From contig NC_081337.1 of NCBI RefSeq assembly GCF_022539665.2, forward strand, positions 4,502,679 through 4,566,678: a DNA stretch of 64,000 bases. The letters are read 5' to 3'. This document shows positions 33,861-44,800 of the stretch, one piece after another (within the stretch, counting starts at the first letter, position 1; the number at the start of each line of letters is the position of its first letter). The notes under the pieces were generated by a model. The model worked only from the letters and a program-made list of their open reading frames with translations. It had not been told where the DNA came from and made no database searches. Source of the DNA: Daphnia carinata (Eukaryota; Arthropoda; Branchiopoda; Diplostraca; Daphniidae). Position numbers and translations under genes: made by a program.

Positions 33861-35213
33861 ATGTTGAATATTGCCCGACAGTATCGTAATGCATCAAAAG
33901 TTACCCCTCTTATAAGTCGTAAATTTTCCAGCGATAAAAGTGCCCCAAAGAAAACATGTCTTTATGATTTGAACGTTAAACATCATGGGAAAATGGTTGA
34001 TTTTGCTGGGTACTTTATGCCTGTGCAGTATGCATCTGAAGGAATTGCTGCATCTCACAAACATACTCGTTCACATTGCAGTTTGTTTGATGTGTCTCAC
34101 ATGCTGCAAACCAACATTCACGGGTAAACATAGACATAGCTAGTACCTCAATGATTGTCACAATCCATATTTTTCTTCTAGGAAAGACAATGTTAAATTT
34201 CTTGAAGGTCTAATGGTAGGTGACATTCAGAGTCTTCCAAGCAACCATGGGACTTTATCTGTTTTCACTACAGATGATGGAGGAATTATTGATGATTTTA
34301 TTGTTAATAAAACCTCGCTAGGTTATTTGTATGTAGTTTCCAATGCTGGCTGCAGGGACAAAGATTTGTCACTTCTTAACTCAAAATTAGCACAAGCAAA
34401 GAAGGATGGTCTTGATGTTGATATAGAAATTTTGGAAGGAAGAGGATTGCTGGCTGTACAGGGCCCCTTGATGATGTCTATACTGCAACCTCATGTTGAT
34501 ATTCCTTTAAACCAATTATATTTCATGACGACTTCTGTTGCTACTGTTTGCGGAGTTCCCAATTGCCGAATTACTCGTTGTGGCTACACTGGAGAAGATG
34601 GGGTGGAAATTTCTGTACCGCCGGAAGCTGCAGCTGATATTGTGGATAAGCTTTTGAATTCCTCAAAAGGGGCTTTAAAGTTAGCTGGACTAGGTGCTCG
34701 GGACTCTTTAAGGCTCGAAGCTGGTCTATGTCTTTACGGAAGCGACATGGACGAGAAAATAAATCCAATTGAAGCATCTTTGGCTTGGCTAGTCGCTAAA
34801 CGCCGAAGATTGGCTGCAGATTTTCCCGGAGCAACCAACATTCTCAAAGGTCTGCAGTCTGCTTCTGTGATTTTAGCAGCCGTTAATACACCCAAACAAA
34901 ATTATAACTACTGATTACCTAATTTGCAGAACTTAAATCCACTACCGGCCGGCGCCGAGTAGGTTTTGTGTCTCGTGGACCACCAGCTCGAGGACACACC
35001 CCTATTCATTCAAAAGACGGTGAACTGATAGGGGAGATCACTTCGGGATGTCCATCTCCCAGCTTGCCAGGAGTAAACGTGTCTATGGGCTATGTGGAGC
35101 GCCCGTATATGAAAAATGGAACAGAAGTGCAATTCGAAATTCGAAAAAAAATGATTAATGCTCAAGTAACCAAAATGCCTTTTGTGCCTACCAAATATTA
35201 TATTAAAAAGTGA
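33861..35213 (+). CDS. AMT: Aminomethyltransferase, glycine cleavage system T protein
   Basis: Three exons (33861-34123, 34182-34849, 34930-35213) give 404 aa; human AMT has 403. The enzyme takes the aminomethyl group from lipoylated H protein, passes the carbon to tetrahydrofolate and releases ammonia, inside mitochondria. The first 30 residues ([20 protein letters not shown]) are basic and Ser-rich, as expected for a mitochondrial targeting peptide. The GcvT fold follows: [63 protein letters not shown]. The C-terminal barrel domain has [24 protein letters not shown] and MPFVPTKYY. The second donor is the weaker GTCTGC; reading through it adds about 20 codons and a stop, removing the C-terminal domain. 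The start has A at -3. Confidence 0.95.
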
Positions 35214-35671
35214 TTAATTTTTTATGGCCCCACGCCTTAGTTCAAAAGTTTATATGAGTTCAATATAGATTATATATCTTTATCAAGATAATCTAGCTTG
35301 CTTTTATTACTACGTAGACATAAACCTAAGAGGAAGCTGACAGTTTTAACAGATATTTCCCTCAGCTAGATCCGTCCGTACATTAACTGCAGACATGCCA
35401 GACATGAAGTAGGTCAAGTGATTGTAAGGAAAAATGATGAATAACCTTCCTATCACATAGAGCGTAATATTTTTTTTTTTGCTGAGTTTAGCTACAATCC
35501 ATCTTCCAGTACCTACAGTGGAGAGAGTTGAAAATCAAAGAAAAAGTTAAACAAATAAAAGATTACAGGGAAGAGTAGTCCTTTTAAAGTATTTGCAGAA
35601 AAAAAGAATGCAAAAAAAGAATGCAAAAAAAAAAGAAATTTTTATTGAACCTTTTGTAAAATATGGTAAAT
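35214..35671. other. Convergent intergenic gap
   Basis: Lies between the 3' ends of AMT (+) and the NOL8-like gene (-). It contains a T9 run near 35470 and an AAAAAAGAATGC duplication at 35601-35626. No gene. Confidence 0.5.
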
Positions 35672-36347
35672 TCATTTGAAAAAAGTCCTGTGGGGCTTCT
35701 TTTTCTTTTGACGTTCGATTTCGTCCTGCTGGCCAAAATATTGAAACGATGACTCGTCTGACGCATCTATCAATGGCCGTTTCTTCTGTGTTCGCTGATT
35801 AGTTCCCGCCAACCATAGTGCGTTTCGGCGCATTTTGTTTCGATAATATTGTTTCAATATTTCTCGCTGCTCATACCATTTGTTTCTATCGCGGTACGGT
35901 TCCTCCTTTGCTGGTTGGTGAATAAAATCTACAGCCTCTGCAAAAAAGCATCCCATAATGTCAAAAATAATTTTTTTCCCTTATGATTACAGATTAACAA
36001 AAAAGGCTGAATAAACCTTTGGTTTTTACCTTTGAAGCGTGTATCTCCAGTGGAAAAAAACAGTGGTTCTGTCCACATTCCAGCATTTTTCCAGTAGCTT
36101 TGTTGCTCCACATGGCTCACTTCTTCCCTTTTAAAGGTTATTCTGTGTGCTTTCTGAGCGACTGGTTCCTGTGGCACATCTAAAGATTGTTCTTCTGGTT
36201 CAACGCCAAGGTTGTTCTGATCGAACAGGGCTCGCAGCGAGAACTCTCCGCCCTTGCCAATGTCTAGAATGCACATAAAAGACATCAACGTGTCCAAAGT
36301 GAAATAACGAATGCGTTTTGTCATTTACCTAGGGCTTTTGATGTCAT
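35672..36347 (-). CDS. Small nucleolar-type protein, similar to the NOL8 C-terminus
   Basis: Three exons (36347-36329, 36263-36030, 35937-35672) join in frame to 172 aa. The middle carries WTEPLFFSTGDTRFKEAVDF and then a charged stretch RDRNKWYEQREILKQYYRNK followed by MRRNAL. This layout, an acidic FF-x-x-x-D-x-R turn followed by a basic helix, recalls the C-terminal region of NOL8 (Drosophila viriato), a nucleolar pre-rRNA processing factor. The protein ends in a Lys/Arg-rich tail (QKKKKPHRTFFK), which fits a nuclear or nucleolar location. The N-terminal RRM of full NOL8 is absent, so it is either a short paralogue, a different basic nuclear protein, or missing upstream exons. Exon structure is confident; the name is not. 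Confidence 0.55.
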
Positions 36348-36482
36348 CACTATGTTTTGTTGATCAGGTTCATGTGACGGGAGTAAAACAACGCGACACA
36401 CTAGGAACGTAAATCAGTTCGTCTGCAGAAGCCGTGAAGCGTGTTTCTGAGTGGCAACACTGTTGTTACGAAATTTAACAGG

Positions 36483-36716
36483 ATGGAGTACGAACTTCAG
36501 GATTTAGCTACTTTTAGTCCTTGTTGCTTTTGTGTTGCCTGTTGGGGTTGTTGCTTCCTACGATTATCACGTAACATTATATTTTATGACTTCTTTGTAG
36601 TGCCTTTTATGATCATGCTCCAACTCCTTAATTCAGCTCATAGGCTGTGCCGCTGGGGTCTACATACTGCATTTTTCGGGCTCCCGGTTCGATATATTCA
36701 ATTCGAGTCCTTATAA
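36483..36716 (+). CDS. Unrecognised short Cys-rich hydrophobic ORF
   Basis: An ORF of 77 codons starting MEYELQDLATFSPCC, 135 bases from the divergent NOL8-like start. It is rich in Cys, Phe and Leu. It could be a first exon (possible donor GTAACA near 36570) or a chance ORF. No similarity recognised. Confidence 0.2.
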   Translation: MEYELQDLATFSPCCFCVACWGCCFLRLSRNIIFYDFFVVPFMIMLQLLNSAHRLCRWGLHTAFFGLPVRYIQFESL

Positions 36717-36719
36717 CAA

Positions 36720-37865
36720 ACAATTATTTTCAAAGTAAATATGGTATCAAAAAACAATTTTAGTAATTATAGGCGCAAGAAATGTTGTTCCTAAGTAAAG
36801 AGTTGATTACACAAATGCTGAAATGAATAAATTTTGTTTTTAACCCGAATCAACCCTTGTTTTGGCGGAGCCCTATGGGGCAACCCGATTTAAACCATTA
36901 GTGGCGCTCGGTAACTTCAGGAATCGCCATACGTCTTTTTTTTTTTCATGCAAAAGGTTCGAAATTATTCTATATTCTTAAATGCCCTTGTCATTAACCT
37001 TGTTTTTATTATGATTTCAAAACTCTGAATTTGCTTTAAATTATTTATAACTTAACTACTAGAGCACATGTATTTGCTGATAAAACAGTTTGATTTTGAA
37101 TATTATGTTGAGACTTGAGAGCAAGATGAAACATGTTTCTTAGTCTAAATGCGCAAAGGTGAGTCTTGCATAGTGTATCTTTGACACAGTGTAATCAAAA
37201 CTCCTTTGTGGCTACTGAATATCCATACGTACGAATTGGCAACACAAGCAGATTTAACTATTTGAAATCTTTATGACAAATTTTTCTTAATTTCATGATA
37301 AGCACATCGAAATAAAATAATAATGCGAGCCGTACAGTTTCAATTGCCAATATGGGCAATCAATCGAATTCTTGAAGTCTCACTCATGTTACATATTAGT
37401 CCAATTTGTCAGTTGCGTTGTGGCGAGTAGTTTTAAGTAAGATTGCCGTAGACGCCGACTTTTGGCTGCGAGTAATGGGGCCTTAAAAATCGAGGTATCA
37501 AAGAAAAAAAAACACCATGTGGTTAAAACAAATTTTATGAAAACAACTGCTAAGGCTGAATTACAGTGAAATTTGGTATGCGCGTTGTCTCCTGTAGCTC
37601 CGCACGTTTCAGTGCTGCACAAACGATGGCACGCGTGACCGGATGGCGCAACGTAAGAGACTCTACCTAAATAATTAGAAATGATACATTTACCAATACA
37701 ATTGTAGCAACCAACTTAGGTTAAGTACCACACTATGAAGCTCTCTGATTTTTGGGGCAAAATTGGCAGCCAACACATAACTGCTTGCTTCCATTGTTAA
37801 CTAAGCTGTCAAGAGATCTCTTGGTAATTTTGGCAATCAATTCTGTTGGTTTCATTCCACAACGT
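36720..37865. other. Non-coding spacer
   Basis: AT-rich; short minus-strand ORF traces only. No supportable gene or repeat. Confidence 0.35.
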
Positions 37866-38067
37866 TCAGTCAGCACTTGCATATATGGTGCTCAATTTAA
37901 ATAGATTTTCCAAGTCAGACCATTCGGCTTCTGAAACCTTGTTGACAATGTGAATGGCTGAGTAAAGCGGAGTTTTCCCAAAGGTGAAAACGTTGTCTAC
38001 TAATTGTGGATTTGCTGGCGAACACGTGTAATACCTTTTATCATCAGTCGATTGCTTTACTGATAAG
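37866..38067 (-). pseudogene. Orphan coding-like fragment
   Basis: An open stretch on the minus strand reads NPQLVDNVFTFGKTPLYSAI then HIVNKVSEAEWSDLENLF and stops at 37866. 'GKTPLYSAI' is reminiscent of an ankyrin repeat turn (G-TPL--A), but one unit is not enough to assign the family. No start codon or splice partners were found. Confidence 0.25.
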
Positions 38068-38198
38068 TTCAGGGAGTGTAGATAGGCAGGACACCCTCAC
38101 AAGCGCACAGATCCCTAATAAACATGAATAAAATGGTGCTGGTTTCGATCCCCAATGAAACTATACATAATTACGGCCACTTCCTGTGATCACTCATT

Positions 38199-38456
38199 AT
38201 GAAAAACTTGGATTTACGAATCGAATACTTTGCAAAATTATTTGTAGGATTAAATGTTCACATTGTAAACAAAACTTTCAGAAAAATAGCAGACGATCCT
38301 GTTAAGTTAAATCAGCCAGCGGTGCCAGATGACTGGTCTTACGGCGGGACACTTTCCATTCACGACCTCTGGTTGGACTATACGATTTTTCTTGTGGCTT
38401 TTTTCGCGTATAATTACTTCTCTAGCATAAAAGAAATTTTATTCGAAAGATACTAA
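38199..38456 (+). CDS. Unrecognised 85-aa protein with C-terminal membrane anchor
   Basis: A single-exon ORF with an in-frame stop (TGA) shortly upstream of the ATG, so the start is bounded, though the initiation context is weak. The protein is polar with WSYGGTLSIHDLWLDY before one hydrophobic segment at about residues 64-80 (TIFLVAFFAYNYF), and ends in KEILFERY. That topology fits a tail-anchored protein. A canonical AATAAA lies 12 bases after the stop at 38468-38473, which supports a real short transcript. No family was recognised. Confidence 0.45.
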   Translation: MKNLDLRIEYFAKLFVGLNVHIVNKTFRKIADDPVKLNQPAVPDDWSYGGTLSIHDLWLDYTIFLVAFFAYNYFSSIKEILFERY

Positions 38457-38467
38457 AACAAGTAAAG

Positions 38468-38473
38468 AATAAA
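38468..38473 (+). terminator. Polyadenylation signal AATAAA
   Basis: Follows the stop codon of the 85-aa ORF at once; spacing to the cleavage site would be short but possible. Confidence 0.5.
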
Positions 38474-39420
38474 GTTCATTTGTTAAAATTGCCAATTGAG
38501 TTTATTTTGTTTGCTAAATTGAACATTAAACGTCAGATTGTGCCCTAATGAGCTGTAGCCTTTTACAAGTGATAATGAATGTTTATCTAATTGCAGGTAC
38601 GGGAATGGCGGCGGACGAAGAGCGACGGCGGAAAAGAGTGGCGCGGAAAAAAGACGTAGGATAAGGATCCAGCGGAACGAGGAGAGACTTGGTAAGTATG
38701 GTAATTGAAAAAAAAAGTAAAACTTGAGTAGGAAGAAAGTCGGTTATGGGAGTTGCCACCCCCCGCTAAACAAGTAAATTTGACGTGAGTCCTGGCTGCA
38801 ATCCCGATAGTTTCGAAAATACCCACAAGGTAGTAAAGTAGAAACGATTAGGGTTGTGCGATGGTTCACGTAAATGGTCAGGTGGGGCTTTCTTCTGCTA
38901 AGAATTGGGGAAGCAAACCGAACATGCCCAGTTTACTCAAGCTTTCACAATTTTTTTGTGTACATTGCGTCCATCAGCAAGTACCATTCTATGAGGAACT
39001 AACTTCCGCCTCGGTCTACGGGCCAAAAAGGAGCACGGGCAGTTTCAAGTCTAGGAGGCAGTTCCCTACGGTCAACCGTGAATTTTTTAAAATCTAAAAC
39101 CAAAAAAATAACAAAACCGAACTTCTTTTTGCATTCAATCATGAAATTCTAAAAGTTAAAATTGATCAGTCTCCGCAATATCTGATATGCAGCAAGCCTT
39201 GACACCTGAGAGTAACTGCGCGAAATGCTGTCTTTCGTGTCAGCTAGAAAGAGAAATATCAAATAGAGAGAGCAGCGCTCTATGTTTCTCATGGGCAGAG
39301 TATGTAAGAACTGTGAAAAATCCAATTTTCCTCAGTTATTTATTAAATTGTTCAACTTGTACGGTTAAAAACGGAACTTTGTTGCAATAAAGTTGAGACT
39401 GAATTGCTTCGCTTTTTTTC
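38474..39420. other. Spacer with one GC-rich exon-like island
   Basis: The stretch 38597-38692 is GC-rich and framed by an acceptor (TTGCAG) and a donor (TTG|GTAAG). One frame reads an Arg/Gly-rich peptide (GNGGGRRATAEKSGAEKRRR). It may be a lone exon of an unrecognised gene. The rest shows nothing. Confidence 0.25.
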
Positions 39421-39424
39421 GTTT

Positions 39425-39705
39425 ACAAGAGGTTCAAAGTGATTGGGCAAACAGTGGACAAGGAAAATGATGGAGCCTCAGCAGAAGCTCCAGGTGTTCC
39501 TGGCACACCAGAAGGCCAATTATCTTTAGTGCATCGTTTGGAAATAATGGAAAATGTATTCCGAGCTATGGTGTCCGCACTTTCGAATCAATCCAACGAT
39601 TTATTCCCTCCAATTAAAGAAATCTTGGTACAAGATCCGTCTATCAGGCCGTTCCTTTCATCAACACAATTTTTAGCAAATGCCACTACCATCCCGTGGC
39701 AATAA
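39425..39705 (+). CDS. Unrecognised terminal exon
   Basis: An open frame preceded by a good acceptor (TTTCGTTTACAAG) and ending in TAA, with AATAAA about 10 bases later. It reads GAPGVPGTPEG-type linker, LSLVHRLEIMENVFRAMVSA and SNDLFPPIKEILVQDPSIRP. It has amphipathic helices but no recognised domain. No early ATG exists, so an upstream exon is needed and was not found with confidence. Confidence 0.35.
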
Positions 39706-39719
39706 TAAAATAATAAATG

Positions 39720-41870
39720 GCATCGATAAAAATGGGACCATCGAGAGTAGCACACGAGTAACGAAAGGTAATTTGATGGAACACTTATATTGTGCTATTT
39801 TAATTAAAAAAAAAAAATAGTTAACGTTTTATTTTCCCGTTTATGTTTTTATGGAATTTCAAAAATCTTCCAACAAGAAGAGCGCATGGTTAGACTACCT
39901 TAAAGGATTGGCCAAGTGTTTGTTAGCTCATTTGGGTTGATATTAATAATAGGCTCTAGAAAATACAATACTAAAACCGATTATTTTTGTATAGATTTAA
40001 ACTCGAGTCTATGCCAGCAATGAAGCGCTTGAAATCAATTGGCCAACGCCCTCAGATGAGTGTCTGAAATTCAGTACCGGCTTTCGGATCAGGGTATACC
40101 AGCCCGGTGATGAATACAAATGGCCGTCAGAAACTCTTTTAGCTGTTCCCCAATAATGCATGAAAAAGAGTTCGAACTCTTCGTATTCGACTCTTCTTTT
40201 TCCGTCGTCGTTGTCTGCAACTGAAATGGAAGATCCTTGTAATTTTTATTTGACCAAAAATCTGATTCAATGCCGACCTTACCTTGTAGACGTTATCTCT
40301 TCGCGCAGTTATTACCTTCGTTTTTATCATTTTTCTGCGATTTCCGCTTATGGAAAATAAAGCAACGAAGGTTACCGGTTTCTTTAAACCTAGTAATTGA
40401 TTTGATCGAACACGTGATGCAACGAACAGAGGCGCAGTATCAGTTTTTCACGTTACTCTTTCTAGACAATTTTCTGAGAGGAATTTTCAAGAAAATATAA
40501 TCCACCACCAAAACTTTTTGATTATTTTATTTTCAGACGATCGACTGACACGTTCTAAGATGGCAGCTATTACGTCACTGGAAAAGTATTATTCGAGCAT
40601 TTGTGCCATGTTTTTAAAGCTGCAATAAAAATTATTGCTTGCGAATGCTTGGTTGCGTCTTTTTTTTAGGAACAGATTTACCCTCGGCAAGATCATTTTG
40701 TGCAGCATAGTCGACATTGTAGGTTGAACCAACATTGTGGGTTCAATACTGTCCAGCTAAGATGCTTCCGTGTTCACTTTTTTAATTTTAATTTTCAAAC
40801 AGAGGCGATGGAAATGGGGAGCGCCTGTGGATTAACAAAAAGAAAAATAAGGTTTATACATAAAAAAAAAATAATAATTCGATTCCATGTTTTTTTCTAC
40901 ATTCTTATTTCGGGGAAACGGACAGTTGTTTTGGAACAAAATATTGGTAGCCAACTTCACTGTGGTATACCAGGGATTTCACTGTTGGAAGAAGCGCAGT
41001 ATTTTTTATACAAGCGTTTTCCAATTGAACTTCGATTCACTGTTTTTGCACTTTTTCCATTGGAGAAACGGAAAAAAAAACGAAATGTTCTTCACGCAAA
41101 TGTTTTTTTAGGTCTTGCTGTCATAACCATGTAAAGCCGAAAAATATTTCTTTGCTTAGACTTCAATTCTTCAGAATAGTAAGAGCTTCATTGCCATCAG
41201 AATATACATGACATCTATGGAAAACCAAAAAGCGTAGTTTAAATTTTTTGTGATTTCAGAGATCGCATGCTGTAGTAGCTGTACAATATCATATTTTATT
41301 TTTAAACATACATGGTACAGGAAATAAAATGTGTTTAAACTTTCATATAATGCATGTGGCAATACTGCATTCCAGAAAAGTCAGCGTTGTTGACCACGTA
41401 GTACATTGTACCCCCACAGAGGGCACCCGACCTGAATGAAAAAAGCCAAGCAATCGCAAAGCAACGCCATAGTTTTCCATATTTTTTTGTGTCTGAAAAG
41501 GAATTTCCAAACAGAAACTGTCAAAAGAAAATAGTTATTGGAGTAACAGTTAACAAGGTTCGAGGTAAAAACTTAACTTGTTTCAATTTGAAGGTTGTCG
41601 TGGTATTATCATGTGACGTAAAAATTTAACTGTTTGGAAATTAGACCGGTTATAGTTGAAGACGAGACTTTTTTTTTTCCCCTTTACAGTCCTAGTGTTT
41701 CGTATTCTTACTTGCAGAGCATTTGCAAAGTGTTTGAGTTGGAATTATCTGTTTGTTTTTCTAAAAAAAAAAAAAAAAAAATTGTTTTTCCCATATCAGC
41801 TACCATCTTACTTTCAGTAGGTTGAGGATACTAACAATAATCTTCTTTGTATATATCCTGGTTGTGAAGG
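39720..41870. other. Brahma upstream region
   Basis: No conserved gene is visible between the unknown terminal exon and Brahma. A likely splice acceptor (TTACTTTCAG at about 41818) just before the Brahma start indicates an intron in the 5' untranslated region. Low-complexity A and T runs are common. Confidence 0.4.
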
Positions 41871-44800
41871 ATGTCATCTGGAGAGCCACCTTCTTCCTCC
41901 ATGATGACTTCACCTGGACCAGGCCCTGGAACACCACAGCCATCACCAATAACACACCCAACTGCTTCTCCTGCACCCCATTCCCATCCAAACGCAAATG
42001 CTGGAAATCAGCAGCAGCAAGTGGCTTCCCCGATGGCTCCACCTCAACCACCATCACCTATGAATCATCCTCAATCATCTCCATCACCCATGGGTCCACC
42101 AATGCAGCAACATCCACCTCCACAGTTCCAGCAACAACCACAACAACAACAAGCTTATCCACCTCCAATGTCAGGATCAGTTTCAATGGGCCCTCCTCAC
42201 CAGCCGATGCAACAACCAATAAGGCAACATCATGGTGGAATTCCACAGCCTCATTACATGGCAGGAGGAGGAGGCTATCCTCCAGTTTCACACCATCAAC
42301 CTCCACAGCAAGCAAATTATCCATCACAGCCAGGTGGTCCGATTTCTCAGCCATCCCAACAACAACCTGGAGCACCACCTTACCCCCCTGACAACATTAA
42401 TGCTTTACAAAGAGCCATATCTACAATGGAAGACCGTGGTCTACAAGATGATCCTCGGTATTCTGCCCTCCTTGCCATGCGAGCTAAACAAGGGGGAATG
42501 GCACCCACTAGCCATAGTCCTGGTCCTCCATTAGACCCCAACAGGTAGTGCTAATTTATATAGTCATACTTCAGCCATTTACGGCATGTTGTAATTGGAT
42601 ATAATTTATAATGAATAATTTTACAATGATAGGCAACCAGGAGCACCTTCTCCGTATGGACCACCCAACTCTGCGGTGCTGAATGGTAATTCTTCTGGAC
42701 CTGAAGGAGCCAATTCCATGAAATCATCGTTCCTTTCGCCAACCCAAGTACACCAGCTTCGGGCACAAATTATGGCGTACCGTTTATTGGCTCGGAATCA
42801 GCCTGTGCCAACCAATATTGGAATGGCTGCGCAAGGGAAAAGGACGGATCTACCTTCACTGCAGGCACAACCGAGCTCGGCATCTCAGCTGGATCAACAG
42901 CAGCAGCAAATGTACGCTCCGTCGCCTTCACAGTCCGGACAACCGTTCCAAAGACCTACCGCCCCTTCTGTCCCTTCCTCTCCAATGCAACCTTCCAATA
43001 TTAGACCTATGGGTCCTACATATCCTTCTCAGCAGCCCGTGGCACCATCAGCAGGTGGGCAACAGCCCCAGCTTCCACCTATGGGCCCCTCACCATCGGC
43101 AGGAGCGCCGACATCTGGAACTACTGCGAGTCCAGTCCCGGGAACCATACCAAATCCTCGACCTTCTCAGCCGCAGGTTAGTTTTCAAGATCACATGAGT
43201 TTTAAATTTTTTTAAATAATTACTTATTATCACAACTGAAGATTCCAATACATCCCATGCAACCATCGCAAGGAGCCACCGCACCCACAGCAATTCAGAT
43301 GGGAAATGCTGCGCTGCAACCCATTATAGCGCCACCGATAGTTTCTGCTCCCAACGCGGCGTTGATGCAGCAACAACCTGTTATGCCTCATTCTCAACAG
43401 ATGCAACCACAACAACTGCAGCAGCAAACGCTCGTCTCCAAACAAAACAAAGTCACCCCAATAGCGAAGCCGACAGGACTAGATCCCGTAGTAATTTTAC
43501 AGGTATACTTCACAGAGAGGTTATGAAATTCGAATAGAATTATAAACATCAATTTGTTGTCAGGAAAGAGAAAATCGCATGGCCAGCCGTGTTGCCTATC
43601 GGATAGAAGAGTTGAGTAACCTGCCTACTACGATGGGCGAAGATCTACGAGTAAAGGCGCAGATTGAGTTGCGCGCATTACGATTACTTAACTTCCAGAG
43701 GCAGCTGCGATCTGAAGTATTGGCGTGCACAAGAAGAGACACGACACTGGAAACAGCTGTCAATGTAAAAGCTTATAAGAGGACTAAGAAACAAGGACTG
43801 CGAGAAGCTCGAGCGACTGAGAAGTTGGAAAAACAACAGAAAATGGAAGCCGAGCGCCGTAGGCGTCAAAAACACCAAGAATACCTCACGGCTGTTCTCC
43901 AACACGGCAAAGACCTTAAAGAGTTCCATCGCAATAATCAGGTATTTAATAAATCTTCGATTAGATTTTCCTAAACACAATTAATTGCCCATCCTTGCTG
44001 CAGGCCAAAATTGTGCGCATCAACAAAGCTGTTTTGTTACATCATGCTAACGCAGAGCGTGAACAGAAGAAGGAACAGGAGCGCATTGAGAAAGAACGTA
44101 TGCGCCGCTTGATGGCTGAAGATGAAGAAGGCTATCGTAAGCTGATCGATCAGAAAAAAGACAAACGTCTCGCCTTCCTTCTGCAGCAAACTGACGAATA
44201 CATTGCCAATCTCACGGAGATGGTCAAACTTCATAAAACGGAACAGCGACGAAAAATGAAGGAGCAGCAAATGATGAAGAGACGCATTCAACGAAACGAT
44301 GATGGAACAGTTGTTGATGATTTCCATGTTACCGTTGTAGAAACGGCTACCGGAAATATCCTTAAAGGCGAGGAAGCGCCGCTTGCGTCTGTTCTTCAGG
44401 TAATGTCGCAGCATTTGCGCTTTATAATTTACGTTGCAGCGTCTTTTTTTTTATCATGAAATTTCTTGAATTTTTTTTTTTCGACAGACCTGGTTGGAAG
44501 CTCATCCTGGCTGGGAAGAAGCATCGGAGGAGGAAGAGCAACATAACGAGGAAGAGCACCAAGAAGAACCCAAAGTAGCAGTAAAAGACGAACCCGAAAT
44601 AAGTGAAGAAACTGCTGCTGGGGTCATAAGAAAAGTGAAAGCTTTGGATGACGAGTACAAGACTGACGATGGTGAGAAGAATTACTACTCGATTGCCCAC
44701 ACCATACACGAAAAAGTCCATGGACAGGCCAGCATTTTGATCAACGGCAAATTGAAAGGTAAACGAGGGTCGTGAACATGTGTATGACTACCGTTCTTAA

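Noticed and set aside
38130-38165. tRNA-like B box (GGTTTCGATCCCC)
   Set aside because: It has one extra base in the core, no matching A box at the right distance, and no acceptor stem; no cloverleaf can be drawn.
41800-42391. ORFs overlapping Brahma exon 1 in other frames, for example 41822-42391 (+) and 42058-42378 (-)
   Set aside because: They are shadows of the Pro/Gln-rich Brahma N-terminus; low-complexity CCA/CAG codons keep several frames open.
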